Of a stretch of DNA of 64,000 nucleotides, positions 8,851 through 16,443 are shown piece after piece. The stretch lies in NCBI GenBank assembly GCA_015063005.1, contig SUTF01000003.1, positions 62,001 through 126,000 on the forward strand, given 5' to 3'. Position 1 is the first letter of the stretch. Every line of letters starts with the position of its first letter. The translations under genes and the position numbers were made by a program. The notes under the pieces are model-generated. The model did not search any database. It had not been told where the DNA came from and saw nothing but the letters and a program-made list of their open reading frames with translations. The DNA is from Methanobrevibacter millerae (GTDB lineage Archaea; Methanobacteriota; Methanobacteria; Methanobacteriales; Methanobacteriaceae).

Positions 8851-9612
8851 TTAATCACTTATATTATTGCTTTTGATAATTTCAGAAACCTTAATGTGAG
8901 GATTGATATATCTCTCATCAGTATTCAGCTCATCATTAATATATAAGACCTTCTGTTTACAGTGATGGATGCATCCAAAGCAGAATTCACAATTATCACC
9001 AATGACTGGTCCATCTTCTGTTAATGTAACATTGGCCTGAGGACAAACTCTTGTACATATTTTGCATCCGATGCAGTCTTCACCGACTAGAATATGATAT
9101 TTGCTGGTCATGGTCTTTTCCAGTACCTTTTCAATAAATGGAACATCAGTGAAAAGCTTTTTGTAAAGGATATATTCTTTTCTGGATTCAATATCATTCT
9201 TTATATTATCAATTTGCCTGTCAATGTCTGAATCATCTTTAATGGCTTTTTCTTTTGCCATATCAAAAACAGGCAAAAAGTTATCAACCATCAGAACAGA
9301 ATTGGCATAGTTAACTTTAAGACCCCTCTTTTTCAATGTATTAATCATTATCCGGAAGGCATTCTGGTCTCCATCTGAACCGTAGGAGCATATTAAAAAA
9401 AGATAGTTGCAGGTAATATTTACTTTTTCAAGAAATTTTCTTAGCATTTTTGGAGATGTGGCAAAATAAACTGGAAAAACAATTCCCACAGCATCATCTT
9501 CAATGTCAAGGTCATTGCTTTTCATTAATTGAGGAATACTGAGCAGTTCACCACCCAATTTCTTTGAAATGTATAGATTATTGCCTGTAGAGGTGAAATA
9601 TAAAATTTTCAT
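8851..9612 (-). CDS. Flavodoxin-ferredoxin fusion (EFR1-type)
   Basis: 253 residues. The N-terminal flavodoxin-like domain begins I-L-Y-F-T-S-T-G-N, the FMN phosphate loop, and continues with G-I-V-F-P-V-Y. A bacterial-type 2[4Fe-4S] ferredoxin follows at about 185-230, with C-I-G-C-K-I-C-T-R-V-C-P and C-E-F-C-F-G-C-I-H-H-C. The protein should shuttle low-potential electrons in the cytoplasm. It sits between the metallo-beta-lactamase-fold gene (9-base gap) and the flavin reductase, which suggests these work as one electron chain. The partner enzymes are inferred. Confidence 0.85.
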   Translation of the reverse strand: MKILYFTSTGNNLYISKKLGGELLSIPQLMKSNDLDIEDDAVGIVFPVYFATSPKMLRKFLEKVNITCNYLFLICSYGSDGDQNAFRIMINTLKKRGLKVNYANSVLMVDNFLPVFDMAKEKAIKDDSDIDRQIDNIKNDIESRKEYILYKKLFTDVPFIEKVLEKTMTSKYHILVGEDCIGCKICTRVCPQANVTLTEDGPVIGDNCEFCFGCIHHCKQKVLYINDELNTDERYINPHIKVSEIIKSNNISD

Positions 9613-9621
9613 TTTTATTCA

Positions 9622-10398
9622 TTATGGTTTAATAGTTTCCGGAGGATTTTCCAAATCAACAACTGCCTTATTTTCAAGATTTTCAGGACCTAAAGGAGTA
9701 TGTGTTGACAAGTATACTGTCTTGTGATTACTGATGAATTCACGCACATTGTCTAAAGTTTCCCTTGCCTTTTCGATATCTTCAAAGACAATGGACAGCT
9801 TATTTTCATACAATGCCTCATCGGTATATGTAACATCCCCATGAATCATGTAAAATAAGTCATCGTCTTCTACAATAACAATACTATTGCCTTTTGTATG
9901 ACCGATAGCCTCTATTAGATATACACCATCAACTATTTTTTGTGATTTTTCAAAGTTGTAATATGCACCATCATCATATTCGACAGGTACAATATTATCC
10001 CCACTCAGTTTCAATTCATCAGCTTCAGCTTTTGACATGTAAATTTTAGCGTTAGGAAACTGCTTCAATTCACCTGAGTGATCAATATGCTTATGAGTCA
10101 ATAATATTTTTGACACATCTTCCTTTTCATAACCTGCTTCTTTTAGAGCAGTCAAATAATCTGAAATCAAATCTCCATTGTAAATTGGAGCGTTTTCGTC
10201 ACATTCAGGATTTGGAAAATCAGCAGGAATTCCAGTATCAACTAAAATCACTTCATCACCTGTATCAATCAAATAATTCTGTATACTGGCACGATATTTA
10301 ATTGATGCATCAAATTTTTCCTGGCCTTCTTCACCACCGAATGCGAAAGCCTGATTCATGAAACCGTTTTCATATGTTTTTATTGCTTTAATTTCCAT
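9622..10398 (-). CDS. Metallo-beta-lactamase-fold hydrolase
   Basis: 258 residues with the MBL metal motif T-H-K-H-I-D-H-S near residue 100, a D-T-G-I-P strand before it, G-H-T-K-G-N and, near the end, S-T-H-T-P-L-G. Relatives include glyoxalase II-like and quorum-lactonase-like enzymes; no flavodoxin domain is fused, so it is not a complete FprA. The start is the ATG at 10398; an ATG at 10407 lies inside the likely ribosome binding site. It is 15 bases behind ferritin in the redox cluster, where a role with the neighbouring flavoproteins is possible. The substrate is unknown. Confidence 0.8.
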   Translation of the reverse strand: MEIKAIKTYENGFMNQAFAFGGEEGQEKFDASIKYRASIQNYLIDTGDEVILVDTGIPADFPNPECDENAPIYNGDLISDYLTALKEAGYEKEDVSKILLTHKHIDHSGELKQFPNAKIYMSKAEADELKLSGDNIVPVEYDDGAYYNFEKSQKIVDGVYLIEAIGHTKGNSIVIVEDDDLFYMIHGDVTYTDEALYENKLSIVFEDIEKARETLDNVREFISNHKTVYLSTHTPLGPENLENKAVVDLENPPETIKP

Positions 10399-10413
10399 TT
10401 TAATCATTATTTT

Positions 10414-10893
10414 TTATTGAGCAGTCTGATCGTTGATTAACAATTGAGTTAAGTAGTTTTGTTTTCCAATCATTTTGCATAAGTCAAGCTGCTGTTCACT
10501 CCAGTACATGTCCTCTTCTTCATCCTTAAGATATACTTTCATTAAATCATATGTTGTTGCATCAAAGATACCTGATTCCATCATTTTATTTAAGAATTCA
10601 ATACCTTCAACAGAGACTTTGTAATCAGCTTCGATGAATTCTACAATATCAGTGTATATTGGTTTTGCTTCTTGAGCTTCCTGTTTGATTTCTCCACCTA
10701 AATCCAATATACGATCCATGAACTGTTCTACAAAGTCCATTTCTTCAGTTGCATGTGTTGCGTATTTGTCAGCCAATGATTGGAATCCTAATCCGCCAAA
10801 TATTTTGGATTGGATTCTGTGTCCAAAAGAGTTTGCAGATAATCCGGTTACAATACTTTGTAATGCATCAATAGTTGCTTGTTTATCAGACAT
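10414..10893 (-). CDS. Ferritin-like iron storage protein
   Basis: 159 residues forming a four-helix ferritin/bacterioferritin-like bundle. Ferroxidase-type ligands are visible in A-T-H-A-T-E-E-M and in E-A-D-Y-K-V-S-V-E, and in L-K-D-E-E-E-D-M-Y-W. Members oxidise Fe(II) with peroxide or oxygen and store it, limiting Fenton chemistry. The start is the ATG at 10893 with AGGTGAAA upstream. A perfect palindrome lies between this gene's TATA box and start, and a MarR gene sits directly upstream, so repression by a MarR-type regulator is likely. Confidence 0.85.
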   Translation of the reverse strand: MSDKQATIDALQSIVTGLSANSFGHRIQSKIFGGLGFQSLADKYATHATEEMDFVEQFMDRILDLGGEIKQEAQEAKPIYTDIVEFIEADYKVSVEGIEFLNKMMESGIFDATTYDLMKVYLKDEEEDMYWSEQQLDLCKMIGKQNYLTQLLINDQTAQ

Positions 10894-10914
10894 AATTTTC
10901 ACCTTAACAATTAT

Positions 10915-10933
10915 GACTTAAGAAACTTAAGTC
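10915..10933. promoter_or_regulatory. MarR-type operator upstream of ferritin
   Basis: GACTTAAG (10915-10922), a 3-base spacer, then CTTAAGTC (10926-10933): a perfect 8-base inverted repeat. It lies between a TATA-like run (~10940-10960, minus strand) and the ferritin start. The same half-site and spacing recur upstream of glutathione peroxidase at 13832-13850. Confidence 0.7.
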
Positions 10934-10971
10934 TTGTTAATTAATATATTAAAAATTATATTTAAATTTAA

Positions 10972-11409
10972 TTATGACTTTTCAGAGTATTCATATAACA
11001 TTCTTTTGAACCCATCAATCTCCTCTTTAGAGTATTCTTCCAATATCTTAGCTTCCCCTTCATATATGTCTCTAATTACAGAAAATACAATAAGTCTACT
11101 TTTTTCTGTTAACTGAAGAATTTTTCTGCTTTTATTATTTTCATCAGGAATACGGGAAACCAACTCATTTTTTTCAAGCTTTTTAATGATTTGGGCTACG
11201 CTTGACTCTGAAACATGCAATATTTCTGCCAATTGCCTTTGTGATACATTCTGATTATACATGATATTGACAAGATATGTGAAATCAACAGGACTAATGT
11301 CCTTAAAATTATTCTTCAAATAATTATGGAACTGCAAATGAATAAATTCAGCATATAACACTATTGGCGTGAAAGAAATTCTTTCATCTTCAAAATTCAA
11401 TTCAGGCAT
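10972..11409 (-). CDS. MarR-family transcription regulator
   Basis: 145 residues with the MarR winged helix: S-Q-R-Q-L-A-E-I-L-H-V-S-E-S-S-V-A-Q-I-I-K-K-L-E is the recognition helix-turn-helix and R-I-P-D-E-N-N-K-S-R the wing. No obvious sensing cysteine is present. The ATG at 11409 is chosen over the GTG at 11418, which belongs to the AGGTG ribosome binding site. It is 14 bases behind the ferredoxin-nitroreductase and directly upstream of the ferritin operator. It is paralogous to the MarR gene at 13893, with the same F-T-P-x-x-L-Y start and N-K-S-R wing. Confidence 0.88.
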   Translation of the reverse strand: MPELNFEDERISFTPIVLYAEFIHLQFHNYLKNNFKDISPVDFTYLVNIMYNQNVSQRQLAEILHVSESSVAQIIKKLEKNELVSRIPDENNKSRKILQLTEKSRLIVFSVIRDIYEGEAKILEEYSKEEIDGFKRMLYEYSEKS

Positions 11410-11423
11410 AATAAACACCTACT

Positions 11424-12224
11424 TTACATATAAGTCAATTTAATTTCCTTGTGCGGTCTTGTACGTCTATATCTAACCCGAGGATAACCAATGATAAATG
11501 CAGCATACATATGCTTGTTCTTATCGATTTGCGGGAAAAATTCCATCAGCTTATCATGATTGATTTCATCAGACATGCCTATGAATAGTGAATGAAATCC
11601 TCCAAGACCCAATGTATATGCCAATAGTTCCAATCTGGTCATTGCAATAACCGCATCGGTTTTGGCTTGGGAAAATGCCAATAGCAATTGCTTACCTTCC
11701 CAAAGCAAAGGATGACGTTTAGGATTCCTGTTTTCATCCCTTAAATAGTCACCTAATTGCTTGATTCTGAAAAATTCATCTTCCTTAACGCTGATCACAT
11801 CATAAACATGATTAATGAATTCATCAAGCTTATCATCGACCACTACAAATTCAACATCCTGAATATTCTGCCTGTTAGGACTGTAATAGGCTGCTTCCAT
11901 TAACTTGTCAAATGTTTCTGCATCAATCTTTTTATTCTTGAACCATCTGCAAGTTCTTCGTTGCTTTAAAAACTGCAGCATATCATCATATGAAACTGGA
12001 ATTTCACGAGGATTATACTCTTCAACCCTATCCATCTGGTCCTGATATTCCTTTAGGATAATTGCATTCTGCTTACAGATTGTTGAACACTGCCCGCAAT
12101 CAAAACAGTTACTTTCAACATCAACGGCAATGCCATCGATAATTTCTATATTGTCTCTTATACAGACAGTTTTACAAATTCCACATCCAACGCATTTTTC
12201 TTCATCAATTATCAAATGTTTCAT
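11424..12224 (-). CDS. Ferredoxin-nitroreductase fusion
   Basis: 266 residues. Two [4Fe-4S] motifs open the protein (C-V-G-C-G-I-C-K-T-V-C and C-F-D-C-G-Q-C-S-T-I-C), followed from about residue 80 by an FMN nitroreductase fold (R-R-T-C-R-W-F-K, A-A-Y-Y-S-P-N-R-Q-N). Such fusions are common in anaerobes and let reduced ferredoxin drive reduction of nitro compounds, quinones or flavins. The start is the ATG at 12224; a start 24 bases earlier would add a tail not typical of the family. It lies between thioredoxin reductase and MarR in the redox cluster. Confidence 0.88.
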   Translation of the reverse strand: MKHLIIDEEKCVGCGICKTVCIRDNIEIIDGIAVDVESNCFDCGQCSTICKQNAIILKEYQDQMDRVEEYNPREIPVSYDDMLQFLKQRRTCRWFKNKKIDAETFDKLMEAAYYSPNRQNIQDVEFVVVDDKLDEFINHVYDVISVKEDEFFRIKQLGDYLRDENRNPKRHPLLWEGKQLLLAFSQAKTDAVIAMTRLELLAYTLGLGGFHSLFIGMSDEINHDKLMEFFPQIDKNKHMYAAFIIGYPRVRYRRTRPHKEIKLTYM

Positions 12225-12296
12225 AATAATAGTATATGATTTAGACAATAAAATATTTTTTTAATAAAAAAAGAGAAGTAAAAATACTTCTAAAAG

Positions 12297-13214
12297 TTAG
12301 TTATTTTCCTTGATTTCATTAAATGCTGTAGTTGCAGCCACTGCACCTTCACCGCAAGCAACAACCCATTGCTTTAATCCAACGCATACATCACCAATTG
12401 CATATACATAATCAACATTGGTTTTTTGGTCCTTATCAATTATTATGTGACCTGATTCATCCAAATCCACACCTAACTGAGTAGCCAATTCCGTATGCGG
12501 AATATATCCGACGCTTATGAAAATACCATTAATATGCATTTCTGTTAACTCACCAGTTTGAGTGTCTTTTAGAACAACTGATTCGACAAGCATGTTTCCC
12601 TTAATCTCTTCAACAGTTGCATTATAAATGACACCAATGCCTTCTTTTTCAATCATGTTCTGCAAGTGCTTTTGAGCCCTGAATTCATCTCTTCTGTGGA
12701 CTAACGTGACATTTGCTCCAAGGTTTTTAAGGTAAAGAGCTTCCTGAAGTGCACTGTTTCCTCCGCCAACCATGATTATGTCTCTTCCCTGGAAGAAAAA
12801 TCCGTCGCATGTTGCACAGTAACTGACACCTTTTCCCTTGAATTCTTCTTCACCTTCAGCATTCAAATGCCTGTGTGAGCTTCCAGTAGCCAGAATAATA
12901 GTTTTGGATTTATATTCGGCCTTATCGGTTTTTACAATGAATCTGTATTCATCATCAGTTTTAACAACTTCTGTAACATTTTCATTTTCATGAAGATCAC
13001 AGTTTTTAATGGCTTGATTTTTCATGGTTTCAATTAACTTTAAACCAGAGATGCTTTCAAAACCAGGATAATTTTCCATTTCCGGAACTTCACGACCTAT
13101 TCCTCCTGCCAAATCACGGTCAAGAATCAAATTTTTTGTTCCTTGACGACCGGCATAGATTCCTGCGGTAAGACCTCCAGGGCCTGCGCCTATAATTATA
13201 ATATCATATTCCAT
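12297..13214 (-). CDS. trxB: Thioredoxin-disulfide reductase
   Basis: 305 residues, the normal length for low-molecular-weight thioredoxin reductase. FAD motif G-A-G-P-G-G at 8-13, catalytic Y-C-A-T-C-D-G near residue 133, NAD(P)-binding G-G-G-N-S-A near 150, and A-I-G-D-V near the C-terminus. It reduces thioredoxin or a similar protein with NAD(P)H or F420H2. AGAGGT precedes the ATG. It lies 47 bases behind the glutathione peroxidase, whose oxidised form it would help regenerate. Confidence 0.93.
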   Translation of the reverse strand: MEYDIIIIGAGPGGLTAGIYAGRQGTKNLILDRDLAGGIGREVPEMENYPGFESISGLKLIETMKNQAIKNCDLHENENVTEVVKTDDEYRFIVKTDKAEYKSKTIILATGSSHRHLNAEGEEEFKGKGVSYCATCDGFFFQGRDIIMVGGGNSALQEALYLKNLGANVTLVHRRDEFRAQKHLQNMIEKEGIGVIYNATVEEIKGNMLVESVVLKDTQTGELTEMHINGIFISVGYIPHTELATQLGVDLDESGHIIIDKDQKTNVDYVYAIGDVCVGLKQWVVACGEGAVAATTAFNEIKENN

Positions 13215-13260
13215 AATTTACCTCTGGGGTTAAAATAAAAAAAAGAAATGATTTAATTGT

Positions 13261-13800
13261 TTAAATTAAATCCTGAATAGCTTTTTTAACATCACCTAAG
13301 TCTTCAGTCGGTTCGAATCTTCTAACAACATTACCTTCACGGTCAACTAAAAACTTGGTGAAATTCCATTTGATATCATTGTTGTCTTTGTAATGTCTGT
13401 CCATTGCCTTTAAAACTAATTTAAGTTTTGTAGCTCCTTTACCTGTAATGTCTGTAAATGGTTGTTCATTTTTTAGGTATTCAAATAACGGATCTGCATT
13501 TTCACCATTCACATCAATTTTATCAAATATTGCATATGGAACTAACCATTTATTACGGCATACTTCTTTGATTTCTGATGTTTCTCCAGGTGCTTGTTTA
13601 CCAAATTGATTACATGGGAAATCCAAGATTTCAAATCCTTGTTCGTTAAATTCAGCATAAATTTCATTTAATTCTGTATATTGTGGGGTGAATCCACATT
13701 TTGTTGCTGAGTTTACAATTAATAATACTTTATCTTTGTATTCGGATAAGCTTACGGTGTTTCCTTCACCATCTTTTACTTCAAAATCATAAATTGACAT
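13261..13800 (-). CDS. Glutathione peroxidase-family (thioredoxin-dependent) peroxidase
   Basis: 179 residues. The peroxidatic cysteine is Cys35 in S-A-T-K-C-G-F-T-P; the conserved Gln sits in F-P-C-N-Q-F-G and the conserved Trp in K-W-N-F-T-K-F. It is a cysteine rather than selenocysteine enzyme. Methanogens lack glutathione, so thioredoxin is the likely donor, in keeping with trxB next door. The ATG at 13800 follows GGTGA; the GTG at 13809 is part of that site. A palindromic operator lies upstream. Confidence 0.9.
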   Translation of the reverse strand: MSIYDFEVKDGEGNTVSLSEYKDKVLLIVNSATKCGFTPQYTELNEIYAEFNEQGFEILDFPCNQFGKQAPGETSEIKEVCRNKWLVPYAIFDKIDVNGENADPLFEYLKNEQPFTDITGKGATKLKLVLKAMDRHYKDNNDIKWNFTKFLVDREGNVVRRFEPTEDLGDVKKAIQDLI

Positions 13801-13831
13801 ATTTTTCACCTTTTGAGCAGTTCAAAGATAA

Positions 13832-13850
13832 GACTTAACTAAGTTAAGGC
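13832..13850. promoter_or_regulatory. MarR-type operator upstream of glutathione peroxidase
   Basis: GACTTAAC (13832-13839), TAA, then GTTAAGGC (13843-13850). The inner six bases of each arm pair perfectly and the spacing equals the ferritin operator. A TATA-like TTATAAATAT lies just upstream on the minus strand, so a bound repressor would block transcription. Confidence 0.68.
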
Positions 13851-13892
13851 TTGACTAAATATTTATAACAAATGATATATAAAGCTATCTAA

Positions 13893-14345
13893 TTACAAAT
13901 CTGCAGATTCAACAGATAAATGATACATAACCTTCTTTAAATCAGCATACTTATCATTGGAAAATTCTTTAGTAATCTGACGTTCCCAACCTGCAGTTAA
14001 AACACTAACTTTAACAAATACCTCTTCACCCTTATCTGTTAAAGAAACAAGGTTACGGCTCTTATTATTTTTGTCCTTACGTTTTTCAACCAAACCCTTA
14101 TTCACAAGTTTTTTAATCATCTTAGCAACATTAGCTTCGCTGACATACAAACGCTTTGCCATTTCTCTTTGAGAACTAGGTCCATAATATTTGACAGAAT
14201 AAATATATGTTAACTCACCATATGTGATGTCAACATCATCCAAATGATCTTTTAAGTAATTATTATAGCTCAATAGAATATACTCCATATATAAATTCAA
14301 AGGTGTGAATATTATTCTGTCTTTTTTCCAGTCCCCATCAACCAT
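13893..14345 (-). CDS. MarR-family transcription regulator
   Basis: 150 residues, winged helix with S-Q-R-E-M-A-K-R-L-Y-V-S-E-A-N-V-A-K-M-I as helix-turn-helix and K-D-K-N-N-K-S-R as wing. A paralogue of the MarR at 10972. The ATG at 14345 follows AGGTGA. It starts 2 bases after the end of a small secreted-protein gene and is upstream of the peroxidase operator. One or both paralogues probably bind the shared palindrome. Confidence 0.88.
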   Translation of the reverse strand: MVDGDWKKDRIIFTPLNLYMEYILLSYNNYLKDHLDDVDITYGELTYIYSVKYYGPSSQREMAKRLYVSEANVAKMIKKLVNKGLVEKRKDKNNKSRNLVSLTDKGEEVFVKVSVLTAGWERQITKEFSNDKYADLKKVMYHLSVESADL

Positions 14346-14346
14346 A

Positions 14347-14847
14347 TTATTCACCTAATTCCTGGATATGAGATAATAAGTTTTCAGTTGTAAAGTCTTT
14401 TAAAATTTCACCCATCGTATCCAGATTATTATGGCTTGCATCACCATGTATTTGAGCATAATACTTGTCTGAATTTTTTTTGAATAACATAAACAGTATT
14501 GTATTGTTATTGTCCTGAGTTTTATAAATATTTATAAAACCTGATTGGGTAAATTTTTCCACTGGTGCATTATTGTCATTTTTCTTGTTGTCTATCCATT
14601 TTTTATATTTGTTATAATCATCATCAGATATTTTTTTCATATCAAAAATATATCCTTCCTTGGTGAATGATGCATTTAAATTATTGGATTTAAGATTATT
14701 TATGCCTATTGGTGTTGTAAAATTCTCTTCACCAATAGTGAAGTCCTTAGTAAATATATTGCCATCGTCATCCGCACTGATTGCTGAGATTCCAATTAAA
14801 AATACGGACAGTAAAATACCAATAAAAATCATATTTTTTATTTTCAT
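14347..14847 (-). CDS. Small secreted protein of unknown function
   Basis: 166 residues with a clear signal peptide (M-K-I-K-N then hydrophobic core ending A-I-S-A-D). The mature part is hydrophilic, Asn/Asp/Lys-rich, and has no cysteine, membrane anchor or wall-binding repeat. AGGAGGAAATG makes a very strong ribosome binding site. It is followed immediately by the MarR gene and may share its transcript. I recognise no domain; similar short secreted proteins are common in Methanobrevibacter. Confidence 0.75.
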   Translation of the reverse strand: MKIKNMIFIGILLSVFLIGISAISADDDGNIFTKDFTIGEENFTTPIGINNLKSNNLNASFTKEGYIFDMKKISDDDYNKYKKWIDNKKNDNNAPVEKFTQSGFINIYKTQDNNNTILFMLFKKNSDKYYAQIHGDASHNNLDTMGEILKDFTTENLLSHIQELGE

Positions 14848-14908
14848 TTCATTTCCTCCTATTTGAAATATTAAATTTATAAAACAAGGTATAAATTTTT
14901 TATTACAT

Positions 14909-15712
14909 TTATTTATTAATATAATTCTTAAAGAGTTCCGTTTGAAGAAGACTTTTTTCGGCGATTTTTTCCAGTTTCAGGAACAGTTTCCACGGCATTG
15001 ATAACGTCAAGTATTCATCAGGTATGAAATGTCTTGTTTTGGACCTGCCTGCAAAGTCAATAGAACCCATTATTGGTTTTGGATCATCACTTTCATCCTG
15101 CTCAAATACAAAGGAGCCTATGGATTGGCATGAAGAGGCCTGGGGAGTCAATATGTATGAATCCTTGGTTCTGAATGATGAATTAATCTGAATAAGTGCG
15201 GTCAATTCAATTGGATTTAGTGTAAATATTACAGATTTTGGTGTTTCCCCATCTTTCAGATTTTCAATACCCTTAAAAATAACGTACTGACTTTCATCAT
15301 ATATTGGCCTGTTTTTGATATTCGTTATCGCCGTTTCAAAATCACTATAGATTCTTTCCCCTTCCATAAACATTTCGCTTACTCTTGGCATCTTGTCCAA
15401 TCTGGCCTTATAGGCATCCTTGTCTGGAGCAGATTCCAACCCACATGAAAGAAACGTGGCCTGAAAATCCATATCTTCCTGTGTTGAAAATCCATCACCC
15501 CAGCCAAAGCCTGTGGCGATTCCACCACAGGTAATGTTTTCACGGCCAAAATAAGTAGTATTTCTTTTTGCTATAGTTTGTGCGACAAAACTCATTACAC
15601 AACCACCACGACCTGCTTTAGGACCTTTTCCATCAGCCGGCTTTTCATCAGATTTCAAAAGAACAATTGGCGGGAACCTCAATCCCAATTCATTAGAAAT
15701 ATAACTTTCCAT
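14909..15712 (-). CDS. DUF169 family protein
   Basis: 267 residues matching the DUF169 family: R-F-P-P-I-V-L-L near the start, G-R-G-G-C-V-M-S-F, C-G-G-I-A-T-G-F-G-W, and P-Q-A-S-S-C-Q-S in the second half. The conserved cysteines suggest a metal or iron-sulfur role, but no function is established that I can cite. GAGGT precedes the ATG. It is monocistronic, divergent from the cysteine-cluster gene at 15874. Confidence 0.85.
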   Translation of the reverse strand: MESYISNELGLRFPPIVLLKSDEKPADGKGPKAGRGGCVMSFVAQTIAKRNTTYFGRENITCGGIATGFGWGDGFSTQEDMDFQATFLSCGLESAPDKDAYKARLDKMPRVSEMFMEGERIYSDFETAITNIKNRPIYDESQYVIFKGIENLKDGETPKSVIFTLNPIELTALIQINSSFRTKDSYILTPQASSCQSIGSFVFEQDESDDPKPIMGSIDFAGRSKTRHFIPDEYLTLSMPWKLFLKLEKIAEKSLLQTELFKNYINK

Positions 15713-15873
15713 ATTAAAACCTCAATTAATAATATGATTTAACTATTTGATATAGATTTCATTGAAAATATTTTATCAAATATTAATTAATGCTAATTAA
15801 AGTATAATTCCGAATCATATTTTAAAAGAAAAGAAAAAATAAATTAATTTAATCATTCATAAATAATGATATT

Positions 15874-16428
15874 ATGGAAATTACAAAGGAGCATATCGAA
15901 AAGATTCATAAAATATTGAATAGGGTTTCACCAGTCGATTATGACTGTGGAAAACTTTGCGGTGAGATTTGCTGTGTGTATGATGATGAAGACTATCCGA
16001 ATGATGAGTTGATAATATATCTGCTTCCGGGAGAGGAAAAGCTATATGAAAATAGCAAAACTTTTGAACTTAAACACTTCACGATAAATGAAATCAAATA
16101 CCCATATTCCTGGAAAGATGGAGTCTATACTGTAAAATGTCTAAATCCACCAAGATGCGAACGTGAAATCAGACCGATTCAGTGCAGAACATTTCCATTA
16201 ATACCACATATCGACAAAAACAACCATTTCTATCTGATTTTTGATGATGACCAATATCCATATGAATGTCCGTTAATTAAGAATAATTTTGAATTAAATG
16301 AAGATTTCATTAATGAAACATATAAAGTATGGCGATTTCTGCTTAAGAATAAGCTGGTTTATGATTTGGTTGATATGGACTCAAGAAAAAGAGAAAATAA
16401 AAAAATTAAATATAAAAAAATAAGATGA
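15874..16428 (+). CDS. YkgJ-like cysteine cluster protein
   Basis: 184 residues with the Zn/Fe-binding pattern of the YkgJ/UPF0153 group: C-G-K-L-C-G-E-I-C-C near residue 30, then C-L-N-P-P-R-C-E-R-E and C-R-T-F-P-L. The C-terminus is lysine-rich. The family probably binds a metal; its role is unknown. It faces the large adhesin gene at 16444, with its stop 16 bases away. Confidence 0.85.
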   Translation: MEITKEHIEKIHKILNRVSPVDYDCGKLCGEICCVYDDEDYPNDELIIYLLPGEEKLYENSKTFELKHFTINEIKYPYSWKDGVYTVKCLNPPRCEREIRPIQCRTFPLIPHIDKNNHFYLIFDDDQYPYECPLIKNNFELNEDFINETYKVWRFLLKNKLVYDLVDMDSRKRENKKIKYKKIR

Positions 16429-16443
16429 GGAAAAAAATAATCC

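Noticed and set aside
8850..8858. GTG or upstream starts of many genes (for example at 8858, 11418, 31904)
   Set aside because: These GTGs are part of the GGTGAT-type ribosome binding site of the ATG that follows.
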